A DNA stretch of 64,000 bases from Ideonella dechloratans (GTDB taxonomy: Bacteria; Pseudomonadota; Gammaproteobacteria; Burkholderiales; Burkholderiaceae_C), in assembly GCF_021049305.1 (NCBI RefSeq), contig NZ_CP088081.1, forward strand, positions 3,658,001 to 3,722,000. The letters run 5' to 3'. A model generated the notes under the pieces. The model did no database searches. It had not been told where the DNA came from and saw nothing but the letters and a program-made list of their open reading frames with translations. The translations under genes were made by a program, and so were the position numbers. Position 1 is the first letter of the stretch. Every line of letters starts with the position of its first letter. Shown piece after piece: positions 45,376 to 54,233 of this stretch.

Positions 45376-46320
45376 TCACAAGGGCGCCGAGGGGGTGCCC
45401 GCCGGCGCCGCCTGGGCCTGGCGGACCACGTCCGGCGCCAGGTGCGGGGCAAAGGTCTGGATGAAGGCGTAGGCGTAGCTGCGCAGCAGGGCGCCCCGCC
45501 GCAGGGCCACCGTGGTGGTGTTGACGGGGAACAGATGCCGGGCGTCCACCGACCGCAGCCCGGCGTCGCGCGCCTCGTCGAAGGCGATGGCCGCGATGAT
45601 GCCCACCCCCAGGCCCAGGGCCACATAGGTCTTGATCACGTCGGCGTCCATGGCCGAGAGCACCACCTGCGGCTTCAGGCCGGCCCGGGCGAAGGCATCG
45701 TCGATGCTGCCCCGGCCGGTCACGCCCGCGTCGTAGGTGATGACCGGGAACTCGGCCAGGCGCGCCAGCGTCAGCGGCCCGTCCAGCAGGGCATGGCCCG
45801 GCGGCACGATGACCACATGGGTCCAGCGGTAGCAGGGCAGGGCCACCAGCTCGGGCTGGTCCTCCAGCGAGTGGGTGGCAATGCCGATGTCGGCCACCCC
45901 CTCCTGCAGCATGCGGGCGATCTGGACCGCCGAGCCCTGGTGCATCTGCAGCTGCACATGGGGATGGGCGCTGCAGAAGTCGTGCACCGCGCTGGGCAGG
46001 GCGTAGCGGGCCTGGGAATGGGTGGCGGCGATGCTCAGGGTGCCCACCTCGCCATGGCGGAAGTCCTCGCCCGCCCGGTGCAGGTTCTCGGCATCCAGCA
46101 GCAGGCGCTCCACCCAGGGCAGCACCCGCTCGCCCGCCGGCGTGAGGCCGGTCAGGCGCTTGCCCGAGCGCACGAAGATCTCCACGCCCAGCTCGTCTTC
46201 CAGTTCGCGGATCTGGCGGCTGATGCCGGGCTGGGAGGTGTGCAAGGCCTCGGCCACCTCGGTCAGGTTGAAGCCGCGGCGCGCGGCCTCCCGCACGGAT
46301 CGCAGTTGCTGGAAGTTCAT
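45376..46320 (-). CDS. CysB-type LysR regulator (CysB/Cbl)
   Basis: The 314-residue LysR protein starts MNFQQLRSVREAARRGFNLT and EVAEALHTSQPGISRQIRELEDELGVEIFVRSGKRLTGLTPAG, the CysB-specific version of the winged helix. Its effector domain contains ATHSQARYALPSAVHDF and PVITYDAGVTGRGSIDDAF, close to the acetylserine/sulfate-site loop of CysB/Cbl. It probably activates sbp and cysTWA under sulfur limitation. ATG 46320 is the family start. Its own upstream DNA (46361-46420) holds two GTTTT-containing segments on the minus strand resembling the conserved block before sbp and cysT, so autoregulation is likely. Confidence 0.92.
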   Translation of the reverse strand: MNFQQLRSVREAARRGFNLTEVAEALHTSQPGISRQIRELEDELGVEIFVRSGKRLTGLTPAGERVLPWVERLLLDAENLHRAGEDFRHGEVGTLSIAATHSQARYALPSAVHDFCSAHPHVQLQMHQGSAVQIARMLQEGVADIGIATHSLEDQPELVALPCYRWTHVVIVPPGHALLDGPLTLARLAEFPVITYDAGVTGRGSIDDAFARAGLKPQVVLSAMDADVIKTYVALGLGVGIIAAIAFDEARDAGLRSVDARHLFPVNTTTVALRRGALLRSYAYAFIQTFAPHLAPDVVRQAQAAPAGTPSAPL

Positions 46321-46366
46321 CGTGATGACGCGGTTGCCGCTTGGCGCCCGCGGGTTACTTGTTTTC

Positions 46367-46415
46367 CGCATTATCAAAACGGCCGCACGAGATCCCAACC
46401 ATTGAAAACGCGCTA
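46367..46415. promoter_or_regulatory. Possible autoregulatory CysB-type half-sites
   Basis: On the minus strand, GCGCGTTTTCAATG and CCGTTTTGATAATG occur about 25 bp apart upstream of the LysR gene. Both resemble part of the 23-bp block (GCGCGTTTTGATTCG) found before sbp and cysT. Similarity is partial, so this is a tentative call. Confidence 0.4.
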
Positions 46416-46461
46416 GCTTGTGCCAGGAGGGCATAAGGACGTGCGGCGCTATGCTCACCCC

Positions 46462-47462
46462 ATGCGCCGCCAAGACGTCCCCCACGCCCTGACCCCCTTC
46501 CTGCAGCAGCCCGGCCACCTGGTGCTGGACGGTGCCCTGGCCACCGAGCTGAGCGCCGCGGGGCCGACCTCCACGACCCACTCTGGTCCGCCCGGGTGTT
46601 GCTGGAGCAGCCCGAGCTGATCCGCCAGGTGCACCTGGATTACTTCCACGCCGGCGCGGACGTGGCCACCACCGCCACCTACCAGGCCACCTTCGAAGGC
46701 CTGGCCGCACGCGGGCTGAGCCATGACGAGGCCGCCGCGCGCATGAGGCTGGCCGTGCAACTGGCCTGCGAAGCCCGCGACAGCTTCTGGCAGGCCTGGG
46801 GTGCCCCCGAGGGAGCCGCCCACTGGCGGGGCCGGCACCGGCCGCTGGTGGCCGCCAGCATCGGGCCCTACGGCGCCATGCGGGCCGATGGCTCGGAATA
46901 CCACGGCGGCTACGGCCTGAGCCGCCAGGCGCTGAAGGACTTCCACCGACCGCGCCTGACGCTGCTGGCCCGCAGCGGCGCCGATCTGCTGGCCTGCGAA
47001 ACCCTGCCCAGCCTGGAGGAAGCGCTGGCCCTGGCCGAACTGCTGGACGAACTGCGCCAGGTCCCGGACCTGGCGGACCTGGGCGCCTGGATCAGCTTCT
47101 CCTGCCAGGACGGGGCACACACCTGCGAGGGCCAGCGCCTGGCCGACTGCGCCGCCGCCCTGGAGGGCTTTGCCGGCGTGCTGGCCCTGGGCGTGAACTG
47201 CACCGCCCCACAGCATGTGGCCGCGCTGCTGGACAGCGCCCGGCCCTTCACCAGCAAGCCCCTGCTGGCCTACCCCAACGCGGGTGAGCGCTACGACCCG
47301 GTGGCCAAGGTCTGGCAACCCGATCCGGCCTGCGCCCACCGCCCGCTGGCCGAGATGGCCATGGACTGGGAACGGGCGGGCGCCCGCCTGATCGGGGGCT
47401 GCTGCCGCACCACACCGCAGGACATTTCGGCCCTGCTGGCACGCTGGACCGCCCAGGCATGA
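46462..47462 (+). pseudogene. mmuM: Homocysteine S-methyltransferase, frameshifted near the N-terminus
   Basis: The frame starting at ATG 46462 reads MRRQDVPHALTPFLQQPGHL then LVLDGALATELSAAG, the family start. It then slips; the expected GADLHDPLWSARVLLEQPELIRQVHLDYF continues in the next frame from about 46561 to 47462. One missing base in the CGCCGCGGGG run (46554-46563) explains it. The rest is intact, with zinc ligands in LGVNCTAPQHV and RLIGGCCRTTPQDI. MmuM transfers a methyl group from S-methylmethionine or SAM to homocysteine. A GTG/TTG start at ~46596 would give a protein lacking the first strand of the barrel. It follows the CysB-type gene divergently, consistent with sulfur amino-acid metabolism. 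Confidence 0.82.
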
Positions 47463-47484
47463 GGCCGTCCGGGGCCCGGCACCG

Positions 47485-47508
47485 GTAACACTCGCATCCA
47501 AGTGTTGC
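47485..47508. repeat. Inverted repeat between mmuM and vgrG
   Basis: AACACT-N8-AGTGTT (47487-47506) extends to nine paired positions with one mismatch (GGTAACACT versus AGTGTTGCC). It is either a terminator without T-run for mmuM or an operator for the vgrG unit that begins 110 bp later. Confidence 0.4.
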
Positions 47509-47617
47509 CACAGGCCCGCTTCCCCCTCCCCTTGGGGACACGGCGGGCCGGGGGCTGGCCGACACTCGCCGGTTCCGGCCTGACGGCCGATCCCGTCGAA
47601 CCGACCCTGCCGAGCCG

Positions 47618-50509
47618 ATGTCCCTGCCCGTTGCCGACCTCACTTCGCTGGCCGAGGCCGCCAGCGCCTCCCTGAGCACCGCGCTCGGGGCCTTCACCTG
47701 GCTGGAAGAGACCGAGCGCCTGATCACGCTGCGCACCGCGCTGCCAGCGCTGAACCTGGTGGCCACCCGCCTGGTCATGCGCGAAGCCGAGGGCCAGGGC
47801 TTCGAACTGATCCTCGACGCGGTCTCCACCTCGGCCTACCTGCCGCTCAAGACGCTGATCGGCGAGCAGATGACCGTGGGCCTGCGCCAGGCCGATGGCC
47901 GCTACGCGCCCTGGCACGGCTATGTGACCGAGGCGGCCCAGCTGGGCAGCGACGGTGGCCTGGCCCGCTACCGCCTGGTGATGGCGCCCTGGCTGGCCGT
48001 GCTGCAGCTGCGCCGCGACAGCTTCGTCTTCCAGGACAAGACGGTGCAGCAGATCCTGGACGAGGTCTTTGCCGACTACCCCCCCGCCCAGTGGCGCTGG
48101 GACCTGGCCGAGCCCGAGGCTCTGCGCACCCGCTCCCTGTGCATCCAGTACCGCGAGAGCGACTGGGCCTTCGTGCAGCGCCTGCTGGCCAGCGAGGGCC
48201 TGAGCTGGCACATCGAACACCTGGGCGACGAAGACGCCGCCACCGCCGACGAGCAGGGCAAGGCCCGCCATGTGATGGTCATCACCGACGCCGGGGCCGA
48301 GCGCGCGGACCTGGGGCCCATCCGCTTTGCCGCCCTGCACCCCACCGCGGTGGTGGCTGGGCTGGAAGACCCGATCACCGTCTTTGCCGCCCAGCGCACC
48401 TTGCCCCCCAACGCCGTGGCCCTGGGCAGCTGGAACTACCGCAACTTGGCGGGCAGCAGCGCCGAGCTGGCCAGCGCGCTGGACCTGGGCGAAGTGCCCT
48501 GGCTGGAGCAGTACGACGGCAGCGGGGCGGATCGCTTTGCGGACACCCAGGCCGCCGAGCGCGCCGCGCGCCTGGCCTTGGGCGCGCTAGAGCTGCAGGC
48601 CAAGCGCTTTGCCGGCCAGGGCGGCGCCCGGGCCCTGCGTGCGGGTGCGCAGTTCCAGCTGATCGACCACCCGCTGTACGGGGCCAACACCACGGCGATG
48701 AACTACGCGGCGGCCTTGACCGCCAGCCACCCAAGGCCCGACAACGCCTTCACCGTGCTGGCCGTCGAACACCATGTGGCCAACAACCTGGGCGATCAGG
48801 CCGCCGAGTTGCTCAGGAACACCGCCCTGGCCAAGGGCGGCTACCGCAACCAGTTCCAGGCCGTGCCGGCCGCGGCCCCGGTGCTGCCGCGCCCCTTGCG
48901 CGCGCCCACCGCGCCCTACCTGCTCACCGCCCGCGTGGTGGGCCTGCAGGACGAAGCCCTCACCACCGAGCGCGACCACCGCGTCAAGGTGCAGTTCCAC
49001 TTCCAGCGCGGCAGCGCCCCCAACCCCGGCGGCCTGCCGCATGCCTACAGTGCCGACGAGACCGGCAACGCCCCGGGCAACGAGCAGAGCGGCACCTGGG
49101 TGCGGGTGGCCACCCCGGCGGCCGGCGCCAACTGGGGCGCCGTCTGGGTGCCGCGCATCGGCTCGGAAGTGGCGGTGCAGTTCATCGAAGGCGACATCGA
49201 CCGCCCGATCATTGCCGGCGGCCTGACCAACGGCGACCAGCCCCCGCCCTTTGCAGCGGGCGTGGATGCGGGCGTGAACCACCCCGGCGTGCTGGCCGGC
49301 CTGCACAGCCGCACGCTGGATGGCCAGCACACGCAGCAATGGGTGGTGGACGACGCCCCCGGCCAGCTGCGCACCCGGCTGGCCACCACCCACACCGGCA
49401 GTGAACTCAGCCTGGGCCACCTGATCAACCAAAGCCCGAGCAGTGCCCAGCGCGGCGCCTGGCGCGGCAGCGGCTTCGAAGCCAACACCCAGGGCTGGGC
49501 CAGCCTGCGCGCCGGAGCGGGCCTGCTGGTGAGCACCCAGGCGCGCAGCGGCACCTACGGCTCGGCCCAGGGCCCACAGATGGACGCGGCCGAGGCCCTG
49601 GCCCAGTTGCGATCGGCCACCGAGCTGGGCCAGCGCCTGTCACAAGCCGCCCAGGCCATCGGCGCCCAGGGCCTGACCAGCACCGAAGAGGGCCAGGACC
49701 TCAGCAAGCTGCACCAGGCCCTGGACCCGGCCCAGGACGGGCGCCATCCGGACCAGGTCAACGGGCAGGAGGCCAAGATCCCCGCCGATGGCCGGGACCC
49801 CAGCCAGGGCGAGCCCGTCCCCGCCTTCGCCCAGCCTGCCGTGGTGCTGGACAGCGCCGCCGCCCAGCTGCTGGCCACCCCGGCCAGCGTGCAGCAGTTC
49901 AGCGGCCAGCGCCTGAGCCAGATCATGCAGCAGGACCTGCAAACCACGGCCGCCCACACCGCGTCCATTGCCGCGGGCCAGACCGCCAGCCTCTACGCCC
50001 ACCAGGGCGGGCTGCAGGTCAAGGCGGCCAATGGGCCGGTCTCTCTGCGCGCGCACACCGACGAGCTCAAGCTGCTGGCCGACCAGAGTGTGACCATCAC
50101 CAGCGTCAACGACGAGATCCGCATCAGCGCCAACAGCAAGATCGAACTCATCGCCGGCCAGTCGGGCATCACCCTGGAAGGCGGCAACATCACCGTCACC
50201 ACCCCGGGCCGCTTCGCGGTCAAGGGGGCCACGCATGGGTTCCTGGGGGGCGGGAGTCAGGCGGCGAGTTTGCCGGCCTTGCCCGTTGGGACCTGTGAAG
50301 AGATCGAGGCATATGACGAGCAGTTCCACCTCGTTGACTCAAGTGGCGTGCCGATGGCCAACAGAAGGTACAGGCTCACAGGCTCCAATGGGCAAGTCTG
50401 GGAGGGGGTGACCGATGCATCAGGCATGACACAGCGAATTGTCACCAACGAGCCGGTGGAGGTCTCAATTGACATCTTCCCAAGCGACTCCGCTGCAACG
50501 ATCCTCTAA
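47618..50509 (+). CDS. vgrG: Type VI secretion tip protein VgrG (TssI) with C-terminal extension
   Basis: The 963-residue spike protein has the phage gp27/gp44-like head (RLVMREAEGQGFELILDAVST, then CIQYRESDWAFVQRLLASEGLSWHIEH). The OB/gp5-like segment is DHRVKVQFHFQRG ... WVRVATPAAGANWGAVWVPRIGSEVAVQFIEGDIDRPIIAGGLTNG. A DUF2345 beta-helix follows (about 720-870, with GQTASLYAHQGGLQVKAANGPVSLRAHTDELKLLADQSVTITS). A C-terminal ~75-residue part (EEIEAYDEQFHLVDSSGVPMANRRYRLTG) looks like a transthyretin/Ig-like domain that could dock cargo. No other T6SS structural genes are in the window, so this is an orphan vgrG island. The 3' part is already AT-richer than the body. Confidence 0.93.
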   Translation: MSLPVADLTSLAEAASASLSTALGAFTWLEETERLITLRTALPALNLVATRLVMREAEGQGFELILDAVSTSAYLPLKTLIGEQMTVGLRQADGRYAPWHGYVTEAAQLGSDGGLARYRLVMAPWLAVLQLRRDSFVFQDKTVQQILDEVFADYPPAQWRWDLAEPEALRTRSLCIQYRESDWAFVQRLLASEGLSWHIEHLGDEDAATADEQGKARHVMVITDAGAERADLGPIRFAALHPTAVVAGLEDPITVFAAQRTLPPNAVALGSWNYRNLAGSSAELASALDLGEVPWLEQYDGSGADRFADTQAAERAARLALGALELQAKRFAGQGGARALRAGAQFQLIDHPLYGANTTAMNYAAALTASHPRPDNAFTVLAVEHHVANNLGDQAAELLRNTALAKGGYRNQFQAVPAAAPVLPRPLRAPTAPYLLTARVVGLQDEALTTERDHRVKVQFHFQRGSAPNPGGLPHAYSADETGNAPGNEQSGTWVRVATPAAGANWGAVWVPRIGSEVAVQFIEGDIDRPIIAGGLTNGDQPPPFAAGVDAGVNHPGVLAGLHSRTLDGQHTQQWVVDDAPGQLRTRLATTHTGSELSLGHLINQSPSSAQRGAWRGSGFEANTQGWASLRAGAGLLVSTQARSGTYGSAQGPQMDAAEALAQLRSATELGQRLSQAAQAIGAQGLTSTEEGQDLSKLHQALDPAQDGRHPDQVNGQEAKIPADGRDPSQGEPVPAFAQPAVVLDSAAAQLLATPASVQQFSGQRLSQIMQQDLQTTAAHTASIAAGQTASLYAHQGGLQVKAANGPVSLRAHTDELKLLADQSVTITSVNDEIRISANSKIELIAGQSGITLEGGNITVTTPGRFAVKGATHGFLGGGSQAASLPALPVGTCEEIEAYDEQFHLVDSSGVPMANRRYRLTGSNGQVWEGVTDASGMTQRIVTNEPVEVSIDIFPSDSAATIL

Positions 50510-50513
50510 CACC

Positions 50514-51518
50514 ATGGCAACGAAGAAGCATTCCACCCCGAGCTCAAGCAAGAAGGGGGCAGGAAAGACCAACAAAACGAAGAACACCTTGGTCAAGGTC
50601 GTCGTCTTGGAGGACGTGGGCACTTGGGTAAGGCCGGCAAGTGGCGAGAAGTTCTATATCTCAAATGCTGCAGAAATGCCTCAAATCGACTTTGAGATCA
50701 AAACCGATGCGGCAGGACCGGTTCAGTGGAGCTGGAAAATAGTTTGGGATGCCAAGGTCAGCGGCTTGAAAGAGAAACCCCGTGGCAAGTTGATTGAGAG
50801 CTTCTCCGAAGCGGGTTCCGCACAAACGGAAGGAACCACCTGGCGGGCAAACCTGAACAACCGCACCCTTGGCGGACTTCTCACCGTAGAGGCCAAGGTT
50901 GAAAAACTGACCTTCAAACGCAGTGTATATATACTCGGAAAGAACCCAACAAAGTCGGAGGTATCAGCATTTCTGCTCACCATTCCAGACACGGTCGGAT
51001 TTGACAAACTTCTAGATCAGGAAACAGGCACAAAGCATTTTATCGATCTTGATGGTGAACCCATCGTCGCTTTCGACAAGGGCTTTGGAATTACACAGAT
51101 GACGAACCCCGCCCCAAGTTTTGAGCAGGCATGGAGCTGGAAAGAGAATATTAAGGCTGGATCCCACCTGTATGCACAGAAACAGAAGGCCGCCAAATCC
51201 ATGTTTGCATCCCACCCAACACCGGCGGCGACCGAGGAAATGATCTCCAATGAAACTTACTCCCGCTGGAATGGGGGGAGCTATTACCATTGGAACGCCA
51301 CCAGCGAAGCCTGGGAGAGAAAGTCAAACATATTGTGCGACCCCGCAACCGGAAACATTGGATGGGACACCAACAATGAAGGCAATCAAAACAAAAGCGC
51401 TGAGGATCTTCACCAAAGGGATCAGCCAACCTATTCAAAAGGAAAGAGCGGCCAAGACAAAGATCACACTTGGATTTACTCCGGTGTTTGCTATGCAGAC
51501 CATGTCAACGGCAATTGA
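50514..51518 (+). CDS. Putative T6SS effector with lysozyme/transglycosylase-like domain
   Basis: The 334-residue protein is encoded 4 bp after vgrG. Residues 1-25 are Lys/Ser-rich, and about 27-140 look like a beta-sandwich. About 150-260 resemble lysozyme/SLT-type domains: LDQETGTKHF (candidate catalytic Glu170), GEPIVAFDKGFGITQMTNPAP (the G-x-GI-x-Q loop, Gln195), and AWSWKENIKAGSHLYAQK. A C-terminal RWNGGSYYHWN block follows. This suggests cleavage of peptidoglycan glycan strands in the target periplasm. The gene is visibly AT-richer than its surroundings, a sign of horizontal acquisition. The next gene encodes a secreted protein, as expected for its immunity partner. The function is inferred from motif form and position. 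Confidence 0.72.
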   Translation: MATKKHSTPSSSKKGAGKTNKTKNTLVKVVVLEDVGTWVRPASGEKFYISNAAEMPQIDFEIKTDAAGPVQWSWKIVWDAKVSGLKEKPRGKLIESFSEAGSAQTEGTTWRANLNNRTLGGLLTVEAKVEKLTFKRSVYILGKNPTKSEVSAFLLTIPDTVGFDKLLDQETGTKHFIDLDGEPIVAFDKGFGITQMTNPAPSFEQAWSWKENIKAGSHLYAQKQKAAKSMFASHPTPAATEEMISNETYSRWNGGSYYHWNATSEAWERKSNILCDPATGNIGWDTNNEGNQNKSAEDLHQRDQPTYSKGKSGQDKDHTWIYSGVCYADHVNGN

Positions 51519-52050
51519 TAGATTCCTCAGAATAGCCCTTCTTCTGCTCACATTGCTGCCAATTTCATTCAATTGCACCGCTGCGCTTCATGTTGATGAA
51601 AATCGCTTCATTCTGAACCAAAAGGCAATTGAAAAAAGCAGCTATTCCCCCGTCTTGGCCAAGGCTTTGAAAGACACCGCCCTCATCTCCGTGAATGGCG
51701 AAGTCCGAATCTCGGATGCAGCGCTTGTGATTCTCCGACGACCTTCTAAAGAGCTACCACTTTCCCGATGCGGCGCTGGCAGTGAAGACCGTCTGGCCTT
51801 AATCGTCTATTCATCGAAAAAACTGCGGCTGGTTGACTCCATCCCTCTGCAAAGCTGCGAAAACAATGTCACGCTCGTCCTGCCCGATTTGAGCATCCCC
51901 GACAACCCAGCCGACGCCATCAAGCTTGATTCATCCGAACTGGAGTTCAGCACCTTGAATGCAGAGATGACCGGGCCTGAGGTCCATCGGTTCTTGATAT
52001 CCCCAAGTGGGTTCAAGAAGATTTCATCACCATCGTCCGACGTGCATTGA
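51502..52050 (+). CDS. Candidate periplasmic immunity protein
   Basis: The 182-residue product begins MSTAIDRFLRIALLLLTLLP with a clear signal peptide ending around NCTAALH. The mature part is unrecognised, with two or three cysteines (LSRCGAGSED, LQSCENN) and mixed alpha/beta character. It overlaps the effector stop by 17 bp, and an alternative ATG at 51493 adds three residues. Overlap, export signal and the same AT-rich composition as the effector make it the likely antidote that protects the periplasm from self-intoxication. No known immunity family is recognised. Confidence 0.65.
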   Translation: MSTAIDRFLRIALLLLTLLPISFNCTAALHVDENRFILNQKAIEKSSYSPVLAKALKDTALISVNGEVRISDAALVILRRPSKELPLSRCGAGSEDRLALIVYSSKKLRLVDSIPLQSCENNVTLVLPDLSIPDNPADAIKLDSSELEFSTLNAEMTGPEVHRFLISPSGFKKISSPSSDVH

Positions 52051-52095
52051 CCATACTGTCCCCAAAGGGTGTACTCGCCCTTCAATGTTCTACCA

Positions 52096-53595
52096 ATGCG
52101 CGCTCCATCGCCTGCTGATTCCTCATCCTCCATCCCCCCCTACATCCCCTCCGGCCGCGCTGGTCTCAGGGCCTGGCTGATTTGGGCCGGTGCCGGCCTG
52201 CCTGCGAGCGCATTGCTGGGCGCCGCACTGGCCTGGGCGGCCGGCCATGCGTATGGCGTGATCAGTTGGGCCATTTGCACCGTGCTGGCCATGCTGGCCT
52301 ACGGCGTGGCCTTTGGCTGGGTGGCCGACTGGAGCCATTCACGGCAACGCCGGTTGAGCCAAGGCTGGCTGTTGGCTTCCCTGCTGGTCAGCTTCAGTGT
52401 GCGTTGGTGGCTGGCCCCCGCCTTTGGAAGCTTGGCGCCATGGACGCTCTTTCGCCTGGGCGGGTGGGATGCCGCGCTCTGGCCCGGTATCGGCGCTCTG
52501 CTGGAACTGGCCGTCATCCTCGCCCTGACTTGGGACATGGTGGGGCAGCAGGCCGCCAACCCCTACAGCGAGAGCCAACACCAGTGGGCACGCAAGGTCT
52601 GGGAGCAGGAGTTGTGGCTGGGCCGTGGCGAAGCCGCGCAGGTACAGGAAGAACTGGCCAGCCGTGGCACGGCGTTCCTGCTGTCGCTGCGGCCAGCGGC
52701 CGATGTGACCGTTTCAACGGCGGCAGGCACCTGGCTGACGCTGAAGATCCAAGGGCGGTCGGTGCCGCAAGACCCGCAGGCCCGCTGGATCGACATCGAC
52801 TTGCGCATGTACGAGCGCAGCGCCGAAGGCAAGGTCAAACCCGCCCGCCTGTCTCTGCTGGCCGCCGGCCTGGTGTCGGATGCCATCTTCGAAGCCTTGC
52901 ACCGAATGCCTGCGGCGACGCCGGAGCGGGACACGCAGGCCACGCCATCGGAAGAGCCGGACACGCCCGAGGAACTGCTGCCCGCGGTGGCGGCCCTGGA
53001 AGGGGTGCGGTTTGAAGCCTGCCTGGAGGCGGCCAAGCCGCATGTACGCAGCGGCACGCGGAGCATCCAGGCTGACGCTTGGCGTCTGTGCGCCCTGGCG
53101 CATTCGCGGTTGGCTCAGTGGGCTGCAGCCGGCCATGACTTCGAGCGCCTGTTCGCTCTAGAACCCAGCAGCCACAATGCACTGCAGATCGCCACCACGG
53201 CGGTGATGGCGCAGGATCTGACGCGCGGCACCCATTGGTTTGAACGCGCGGTGGAGATGAACACCTCCGCCCAGGACATGCCGCCCGCCAAGATGCGCAC
53301 GGCCTACCTCTCCTCACTGAGTCAGGCGGGGCACTACGACGCCTGCCAGGAGCACCTGGAATGGCTTGCGCAAGGCTACTCAGCCATGGGTATCACCGAC
53401 AGCACCTTTGTCTGGATGCGCGGCTTTCCCTTCTTTTCCGAGTTCCTGAGCAAGTCGGCAGAGTTGCTGCTGCATGTCATGCCGGCCGAACAACTCCAAC
53501 AGTGGTACGAAGCAAAGCTGGCAGAGGTGGACGAGGCGGGTCGCGCGGCGCTGGTGGCCCACTGCGCCTGCCTGGCGAAGAGCTCAGGCGCATGA
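52096..53595 (+). CDS. Membrane-anchored TPR-like protein of unknown function
   Basis: The 499-residue product has a polar N-terminus, then four hydrophobic helices between about 25 and 155 (ALLGAALAWAAGHAYGVISWAICTVLAMLAYG; LLASLLVSFSVRWWLAP; ALLELAVILALTWDM). A soluble region follows, ending in TPR-like helical pairs (about 300-480, for example AWRLCALAHSRLAQWAAAGHDFERLFALEPSSHNALQIAT). GC content returns to the genome level here. ATG 52096 is preferred over GTG 52069. It sits in the vgrG-effector group and overlaps the next gene by ATGA. A role in effector handling or immunity is possible but not shown. Confidence 0.7.
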   Translation: MRAPSPADSSSSIPPYIPSGRAGLRAWLIWAGAGLPASALLGAALAWAAGHAYGVISWAICTVLAMLAYGVAFGWVADWSHSRQRRLSQGWLLASLLVSFSVRWWLAPAFGSLAPWTLFRLGGWDAALWPGIGALLELAVILALTWDMVGQQAANPYSESQHQWARKVWEQELWLGRGEAAQVQEELASRGTAFLLSLRPAADVTVSTAAGTWLTLKIQGRSVPQDPQARWIDIDLRMYERSAEGKVKPARLSLLAAGLVSDAIFEALHRMPAATPERDTQATPSEEPDTPEELLPAVAALEGVRFEACLEAAKPHVRSGTRSIQADAWRLCALAHSRLAQWAAAGHDFERLFALEPSSHNALQIATTAVMAQDLTRGTHWFERAVEMNTSAQDMPPAKMRTAYLSSLSQAGHYDACQEHLEWLAQGYSAMGITDSTFVWMRGFPFFSEFLSKSAELLLHVMPAEQLQQWYEAKLAEVDEAGRAALVAHCACLAKSSGA

Positions 53596-54119
53596 AGCCG
53601 CGGCTTTGGATCTTCGGCACGCTCGTAATGGCCTTCGCTGCAGTGTCACTGCACCATGTCCGCTCGGGTCGTGAGTCCGCTGCGTTTTCCTGCCACCGCC
53701 TGTCGCCAACCGATGTGGAAGACCTCGTCAAGGGCACAACAGCACCTCCGCCCTCGGTGAATCCCCGCAGTCGACCTGCGGCAACGGTCAACCTGCTCTT
53801 GGTCGGCCTGCCCAGCCGACATGCCCCCGATACCCTGATGCGGGTGCTGTCCAGCCGCATCAACGCACCGATCTACCAGGGAACTCCGACGAATCGCATT
53901 CCGATCCAGGTGAGCGATCAGCTTCGTGGCGAAGATGGGGGCGACAACCTGCGTTTTGAGCTGCTGTCCCCTGGGACCCGCAGCATCTGCGTGAGCGAGC
54001 AGCAGCGTGCCGTCAACGTCTGGCGGGCTGGTCAGACGGTATGGATCGAGTTTCTGAGAGACCCCTACCCAGACGAACTCACAGGAACGCCCCGCCGCTT
54101 TCTCATCAACGGACTGTGA
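53592..54119 (+). CDS. Secreted or membrane-anchored protein of unknown function
   Basis: The 175-residue protein starts MKPRLWIFGTLVMAFAAVSL, an N-terminal signal or anchor. An unrecognised periplasmic part follows, with two Cys (FSCHRLS, RSICVSE) and a Pro-rich stretch (TAPPPSVNPRSRP). It is translationally coupled to the TPR protein (ATGA). A decayed copy of the whole gene lies directly downstream. Repeated copies of small secreted proteins beside a vgrG often represent immunity genes, but nothing in the sequence proves this. Confidence 0.65.
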   Translation: MKPRLWIFGTLVMAFAAVSLHHVRSGRESAAFSCHRLSPTDVEDLVKGTTAPPPSVNPRSRPAATVNLLLVGLPSRHAPDTLMRVLSSRINAPIYQGTPTNRIPIQVSDQLRGEDGGDNLRFELLSPGTRSICVSEQQRAVNVWRAGQTVWIEFLRDPYPDELTGTPRRFLINGL

Positions 54120-54233
54120 TGACGGCGGCAGCTTTGCGAAGAGCCCCAGTAGCTGAAACGGAGCCCCTTGCGCGTGACTTCTCACAGCCAAGTGGCCGCT
54201 TGCCGCCACGCACTCGCGCAACAGACCGTGCGC

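Noticed and set aside
50514..52050. Phage lysis cassette instead of a T6SS effector/immunity pair
   Set aside because: No holin, capsid or tail genes are nearby apart from the VgrG spike, and the lysozyme-like gene directly follows vgrG without a secretion signal, as cargo effectors do.
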